Positions 31,734-35,982 of a DNA stretch of 35,982 nucleotides are shown in pieces (the first letter of the stretch is position 1; every line of letters starts with the position of its first letter). The stretch is taken from the NCBI RefSeq assembly GCF_003815035.1, contig NZ_RKRK01000007.1, positions 1-35,982 of the forward strand, written 5' to 3'. The notes beneath the pieces are model-generated. The model was not told the DNA's origin. It searched no databases and was given only the letters and a program-made list of their open reading frames with translations. The DNA comes from Abyssicoccus albus (GTDB lineage Bacteria; Bacillota; Bacilli; Staphylococcales; Abyssicoccaceae). Both the position numbers and the translations under genes were made by a program.

Positions 31734-32543
31734 CTAAACTGTAACCTCTTCTTCTATAGAGATGATATATGTCATGTCATTATCATCTTTAATCATGTAC
31801 TTCATCTTCAAAATATCTATATTAATCACCTTACCCGCGCCATGAATTGTTTCGACACGCTCACCGATATCTGGCATCTTCATTTTAACAGCTTCATAGT
31901 AATCATTTTCATATTTCAAGCAGCACATTAGCCTTCCACATGCACCTGAAATCTTAGAAGGATTTAATGATAAGTCTTGATCTTTTGCCATTTTAATGGA
32001 TACTGGTTCAAAATCGCTTAAAAATGTTGAACAGCATAAAGTTCTACCACATGGGCCAACACCACCAAGCATTCTTGCTTTGTCACGTAAACCAATTTGT
32101 CTTAATTCAATTCGAATTTTCAATGCACGTGCTAAATCTCTCACTAACGCTCTGAAATCTATACGTTCTTCAGCTGTGAAGTTAAAGATCACCTTATTGC
32201 AATCCAATGTATATTCGCATGACACAAGTTTCATCTGTAATTGATGAGTTTTAATCAGTGCTTTACATATTTCATATGCTTGATGCTCTTTTTCGTAATT
32301 TTCATCTCGTGTTTTTTGATCTTCCTCCGTCACATCACGCTCTACAGTTGGAATAGGTAATGTAATATCTTCAACATTTACGATTCTGTTGACCTGTACA
32401 ACAGTACCGATTTCGAGACCACGTTGACTCTTAAATACGACCTCATCTTGCAATTGATATTGTTTATTCGGTTGTAAATAAATTCTTTTACCTCGATTAT
32501 TTACTTTGACAGCAATAATCTCAACGGTCTCACGATTAGACAT
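31734..32543 (-). CDS. ricT: PSP1 domain protein RicT (YaaT)
   Basis: A 269-residue protein with the PSP1 domain in its first half and a cysteine-rich C-terminal half (CGRTLCCSTFL, CGRLMCCLKYE). In B. subtilis RicT forms an iron-sulfur complex with RicA and RicF that steers RNase Y processing of operon mRNAs. Partner genes are not in this window. The ribosome-binding site AAAAGGGAG is made of the last codons of holB, 2 nt upstream, which suggests coupled translation. Confidence 0.94.
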   Translation of the reverse strand: MSNRETVEIIAVKVNNRGKRIYLQPNKQYQLQDEVVFKSQRGLEIGTVVQVNRIVNVEDITLPIPTVERDVTEEDQKTRDENYEKEHQAYEICKALIKTHQLQMKLVSCEYTLDCNKVIFNFTAEERIDFRALVRDLARALKIRIELRQIGLRDKARMLGGVGPCGRTLCCSTFLSDFEPVSIKMAKDQDLSLNPSKISGACGRLMCCLKYENDYYEAVKMKMPDIGERVETIHGAGKVINIDILKMKYMIKDDNDMTYIISIEEEVTV

Positions 32544-32545
32544 TT

Positions 32546-33475
32546 TTATCTCCCTTTTACAACTTGGTATATAATCTGTTCTAACACTAGTTTTCCGCTT
32601 ACATTAGAAGCGAGCTTTTTTCGTCCTTCATCAATATGATCTGAAATCAATAGCGCAATCTCTGTTGATTTCTCATGATGAAGTGATTGCAAATACGAAG
32701 TCGAGAATATCTCATCTCCAGATACTGAGATTTCAGATTTTAATTGTTCTGAAACAATCAAATGCATGACATTTAATGTATAATGTACAATGAGTCCTTT
32801 AGTAGAAATCTTATACATCTCATTTAGTGTTAATAGTACATCTAAATCTCGGTTAAATAATTGAGTTGTCATTTTCTGGACAACTTGATGCAAACTTTTT
32901 AAGTCTATACCTTCAGCCAGAACAGATTCTCCTTCATGCACTGTTTTAATTGAGCGTGATAAAATTTGAATATCTTTATCCGGTACATCTTCTCTTTTTA
33001 GCTGATCAGAAATAGACGTATAGTCTATTTCTGAAAAATAAATGAGTTGACATCTCGATTGTATCGTAGGTAGAAGATTGGTCAAATTTGTTGTCACAAG
33101 AATTGCATATGTGTTGTTTGGCGGTTCTTCAATAAATTTTAATAACCTATTTTGATTATATACAGAAAGTTTATCGAATGCGCCAATGATATATACTTTA
33201 TTTTCACTTTCAGTTGGCTTTCGGTTCATTTGATGCAATAAATCATCTATATCTTCTTTATTGATTTTGTCTTCAGTAGGAACTAAACGGTATAAGTCCG
33301 GATGATTCAAAGAGGAAACTTTGCTCTCAGTTAATTGATCTTCACCAAGTATCACTTTTGAGACCGCCATTGCCTCTTCCATCATCACATCATAGCTTGT
33401 TCCATGAAAAATAAACGCATGACTTAGTTTATTATTTCTTTTGGCTAACCGAAATGAATCTGTACGCAAACTCAT
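32546..33475 (-). CDS. holB: DNA polymerase III delta-prime subunit
   Basis: Clamp-loader subunit of 309 residues. The AAA+ core shows LSHAFIFHG, KVYIIGAFDKLSVYNQNRLLKFIEEPPNN and the SRC arginine finger (IQSRCQLIYF). The P-loop is replaced by HGTSYDVMMEE and the zinc-binding cysteines of longer DnaX-like relatives are missing, so it should not bind ATP productively. Degenerate Walker A is also seen in staphylococcal HolB. It lies between darA and ricT, the standard order. Confidence 0.94.
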   Translation of the reverse strand: MSLRTDSFRLAKRNNKLSHAFIFHGTSYDVMMEEAMAVSKVILGEDQLTESKVSSLNHPDLYRLVPTEDKINKEDIDDLLHQMNRKPTESENKVYIIGAFDKLSVYNQNRLLKFIEEPPNNTYAILVTTNLTNLLPTIQSRCQLIYFSEIDYTSISDQLKREDVPDKDIQILSRSIKTVHEGESVLAEGIDLKSLHQVVQKMTTQLFNRDLDVLLTLNEMYKISTKGLIVHYTLNVMHLIVSEQLKSEISVSGDEIFSTSYLQSLHHEKSTEIALLISDHIDEGRKKLASNVSGKLVLEQIIYQVVKGR

Positions 33476-33483
33476 AAAGTCAC

Positions 33484-33828
<345 letters not shown>

Positions 33829-33836
33829 TTATTATA

Positions 33837-34463
33837 TTATTTATTAATCACTTTAATTATATTAGACATACAATCTGTTACAACTGCTTCGACAGTCTGA
33901 GCTGCATCAATTTTTTTAATACGCTCAGGAAATTGTTGATATATTATATCATACCCTTTTCTCACCATTTCATGAAAATGAATTGCTTCATGGTCAAGAC
34001 GATTCATTTCTCTTTCATTCGATTTAATACGATTTAATCCAATTTGAGAATCTATATCTAACCATAAAGTGAGTTGTGGCATACAATCTTCAATACTAAA
34101 TGAATTAAGCGTTAATACTTCATCGATTCCAATTCCTCGCGCATAACCTTGGTACGCTAATGAACTATCAATAAATCGATCACATAATACAATATACCCT
34201 TCATCTAAAAATGGTTTTACTTTCTTTACTAGATGTTCTCTTCGACTCGCGGCAAACAATATCGCTTCTGTCCGATCATCCATATCAATGTTATGACCTA
34301 ATATGACATCACGTATTTTCTCAGCTAATTCTACACCACCAGGCTCTCTAGTTGTAATTACGTTGTATCCTAGTTCCTCTAACCGTTGTTTAATATGATG
34401 AATCACTGTCGTCTTACCAGCACCTTCTCCACCTTCAAATGTTATGAAATTATTTACGGACAT
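33837..34463 (-). CDS. tmk: Thymidylate kinase
   Basis: Phosphorylates dTMP to dTDP. The 208-residue protein has the P-loop FEGGEGAGKTT (about 7-17), TREPGGVELAE, the DRFIDSSLAYQG motif and LDID. The ATG at 34463 is preceded by GGAGG 6 nt away, a site that lies in the last codons of the upstream decarboxylase gene. The two genes overlap by 14 nt. The longer open frame upstream is not supported. Confidence 0.97.
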   Translation of the reverse strand: MSVNNFITFEGGEGAGKTTVIHHIKQRLEELGYNVITTREPGGVELAEKIRDVILGHNIDMDDRTEAILFAASRREHLVKKVKPFLDEGYIVLCDRFIDSSLAYQGYARGIGIDEVLTLNSFSIEDCMPQLTLWLDIDSQIGLNRIKSNEREMNRLDHEAIHFHEMVRKGYDIIYQQFPERIKKIDAAQTVEAVVTDCMSNIIKVINK

Positions 34464-35808
34464 ATATATATCCTCCATCAATAATGTTTTGAACATGCTT
34501 ATTATCATGAATCATTCTCTTTATTTCAATTATATCATGATTAGTTATTTCATCACCTGACTGCAAAAAAATTTGACCTGGCGGATATGGAATAATTGGT
34601 AATAAATTTATTCTACCTAATGAATCATCTATTGTCACCAATTCTCGCAAAGAAGTGAGTTGAAAACCCAGTGAAAAATCAAATGATTGATTTTTTTCTA
34701 CGTCAACATTACTAGACCTATTTAATTTCGATTGATAAGATTCTATATCATTGACAACTTTCTTAAGGATATCACTCAATCGATCAATTGGAAAATGGTG
34801 TCCTCGCTGAAATAAAGGAATAATTAATAGCACATATTGATCTTTACTATATTCAATATCTATCCCTCTGTTATAAAAGGCTTTTTCAATCTGTTTTCCT
34901 AAATACGATTTATATTCAACTCTAACTTTAACAGGATCTTCATAAAATGTCTTGAAACCATATGAATGAAACATATTTAATAGTTTTTCAAACTGTTCCT
35001 TAAAATAATGTATATCAAATTCTTTCATAAAACTAAAACATTGATCGAGTGACTCCATCATAAGATATGAAGGACTAGACGTTTGAAATACAGACAAAAA
35101 ATACTCAATAGGAAACTTGTCATTAAAGACATCATGAATATGTATCATAGATGAACCTGTAAGAGTAGGTAACGTTTTATGGAATGATTGAACAACGATA
35201 TCGGCATTAAATTCAGTCGCACTTCTTCCAAAATAATCAGAATCTAATATCATGTGTGCACCATGTGCTTCATCAACCATGGTTGGAATATTTTTCGATT
35301 GAACTAATTTAATAACCTTTTCAATCGACATGCTATAACCTTCATAAGTTGGATTCGTTACAATCACCAATTGATATTCATTTTGTTCTAGAGAATTAGA
35401 AATAGATGATAACAGTTCGTCATCACTGCTCGAAGTCTTAATATAGTCACCTGATGCTTTAACCAACTTTAAACCATGATCAATAGACTTATGCTTTGCT
35501 CCAATGATTAATACTGAAGGCTTCTCAACATGATGTAAAGTCCCATATATCGCTGACATAATCCCAGAAGTTGTACCATTCACGAGATAGTGTGAGGTAT
35601 AAGATGGGAAAAAATACTTATACTGCATCATAGATTGTTTTATAATGCCATTAGCATCGTGTAAATCATCAGAATCAGAAAGTTCTGTGATATCGCTTCT
35701 AGAATTCAACGTTAGATTACCAATTGTACCATTATGATGTCCGGGTACATGAAATGATATTCTATTATCTTTATTTCTATTATTTAAATATTGATGTATA
35801 TAATTCAT
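34450..35808 (-). CDS. Orn/Lys/Arg decarboxylase family protein
   Basis: A PLP-dependent fold-type I enzyme of 452 residues. It has the N-terminal FHVPGHHNG, VNGTTSGIM, IVTNPTYEGYS, VDEAHGAH and the PLP-lysine motif SFHKTLPTLTGS. A shortened C-terminal region ends QIFLQSGDEI. The B. subtilis relative YaaO and the S. aureus gene at this locus have the same context. Lysine, arginine or ornithine could be the substrate, and sequence alone does not tell. The start ATG (MNYIHQYL) has AAGGA 9 nt upstream; a TTG three codons earlier is too close to that site. It is the first gene of the tmk-holB-rsmI operon. Confidence 0.92.
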   Translation of the reverse strand: MNYIHQYLNNRNKDNRISFHVPGHHNGTIGNLTLNSRSDITELSDSDDLHDANGIIKQSMMQYKYFFPSYTSHYLVNGTTSGIMSAIYGTLHHVEKPSVLIIGAKHKSIDHGLKLVKASGDYIKTSSSDDELLSSISNSLEQNEYQLVIVTNPTYEGYSMSIEKVIKLVQSKNIPTMVDEAHGAHMILDSDYFGRSATEFNADIVVQSFHKTLPTLTGSSMIHIHDVFNDKFPIEYFLSVFQTSSPSYLMMESLDQCFSFMKEFDIHYFKEQFEKLLNMFHSYGFKTFYEDPVKVRVEYKSYLGKQIEKAFYNRGIDIEYSKDQYVLLIIPLFQRGHHFPIDRLSDILKKVVNDIESYQSKLNRSSNVDVEKNQSFDFSLGFQLTSLRELVTIDDSLGRINLLPIIPYPPGQIFLQSGDEITNHDIIEIKRMIHDNKHVQNIIDGGYIYVRK

Positions 35809-35844
35809 AGGTAACAATCCTTAATCAATTCAATTAATAACATA

Positions 35845-35872
35845 ATTATATAACAAAACCCCTCACCTTCAA
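35845..35872 (-). promoter_or_regulatory. Promoter of the aad-tmk-rsmI operon, inside the rRNA terminator
   Basis: Minus strand TTGAAG (35867-35872), 16-nt spacer and consensus TATAAT (35845-35850). The -35 lies at the tip of the 5S terminator hairpin. TTTGAA with a 17-nt spacer is an equivalent reading. Confidence 0.5.
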
Positions 35873-35889
35873 AAGAAGGAGAGGGGTTT
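35855..35889 (-). terminator. Terminator of the upstream rRNA operon
   Basis: 15-nt arms (AAACCCCTC... at 35856-35870 and GAAGG...GGGGTTT at 35875-35889) with one A-A mismatch and a 4-nt loop, about 10 nt after the 5S gene. The minus strand continues TGTTATATAA, a short T tract. Confidence 0.85.
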
Positions 35890-35898
35890 GATATGTAT

Positions 35899-35982
35899 TG
35901 CCCGGCAACGTCCTACTCTCACAGGACGTCAGTCCAACTACCATCGGCGCTAAAGAGCTTAACTTCTGTGTTCGGCATGGGA
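35899..35982 (-). rRNA. rrf: 5S ribosomal RNA (partial, 3' part)
   Basis: The minus strand reads the conserved 5S core CCCATGCCGAACACAGAAGT, then TTAAGCTCTTTAGCGCCGATGGTAGT and the 3' end ...AGTAGGACGTTGCCGGGCA. About 84 of roughly 115 nt are present; the 5' part lies beyond the right edge, presumably after 16S and 23S genes. Confidence 0.95.

Noticed and set aside
32546-33475. Loss of Walker A in HolB as a novelty
   Set aside because: A degenerate P-loop and missing zinc cysteines are usual for staphylococcal delta-prime subunits.

Overview
This window is a conserved housekeeping segment from an AT-rich Gram-positive coccus, most likely a member of the Staphylococcaceae outside Staphylococcus itself. 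Protein sequences and gene order resemble the Bacillus subtilis / Staphylococcus aureus tmk-to-lysS region. Sporulation genes found there in Bacillus (spoVT, yabG, yabP/Q, spoIIE) are absent. Two features are more Bacillus-like: an abrB gene and dusB between folK and lysS. spoVG, which normally sits between yabJ and glmU, is missing. Apart from abrB, every gene lies on the minus strand. By comparison with B. subtilis the origin should lie beyond the right edge. I see no mobile element, prophage, CRISPR array or foreign-looking block.

Layout in transcription order, right to left. (1) The 3' part of a 5S rRNA and its terminator. (2) The aad-like decarboxylase, tmk, darA, holB, ricT, yabA, trmN6-like, GIY-YIG and rsmI operon, ending in a terminator shared with the convergent abrB. 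(3) A 328-bp divergent regulatory region between abrB and metG. (4) metG; then tatD, rnmV and ksgA; then veg, ispE, purR and yabJ, several with their own promoter or terminator. (5) glmU and prs, then rplY with its own promoter and leader. (6) pth, mfd, a MurJ/SpoVB-type flippase, a methylase-MazG fusion, rqcP, divIC and yabR; then tilS, hpt and ftsH; then hslO. (7) cysK with its own promoter. (8) The folate/translation operon folP, folB, folK, dusB, lysS. (9) A tRNA operon (Val, Thr) with a near-consensus promoter, running off the left edge.

The genes cover translation (LysRS, MetRS, tRNA and rRNA modification, L25, Pth, RqcP), nucleotide and folate supply, cell-wall precursor synthesis and division (GlmU, flippase, DivIC), DNA replication and repair (HolB, YabA, Mfd), proteostasis (FtsH, Hsp33) and signalling (DarA, PurR, AbrB).

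There is no obvious new multi-gene system. The points most worth a second look are: a GlmU whose uridylyltransferase half is shortened and has lost its recognisable catalytic motifs while the acetyltransferase half is intact; a tilS reading frame with no canonical start codon, apparently starting at AUA, the codon whose decoding TilS enables; three genes (tilS, pth, hslO) that start about 22-36 nt after a terminator-like hairpin with little room for a promoter; the loss of spoVG; recurrent 8-nt ATGNNTAA gene overlaps; and several nested control elements (rplY leader, abrB operator-like repeat, a promoter inside the rRNA terminator).
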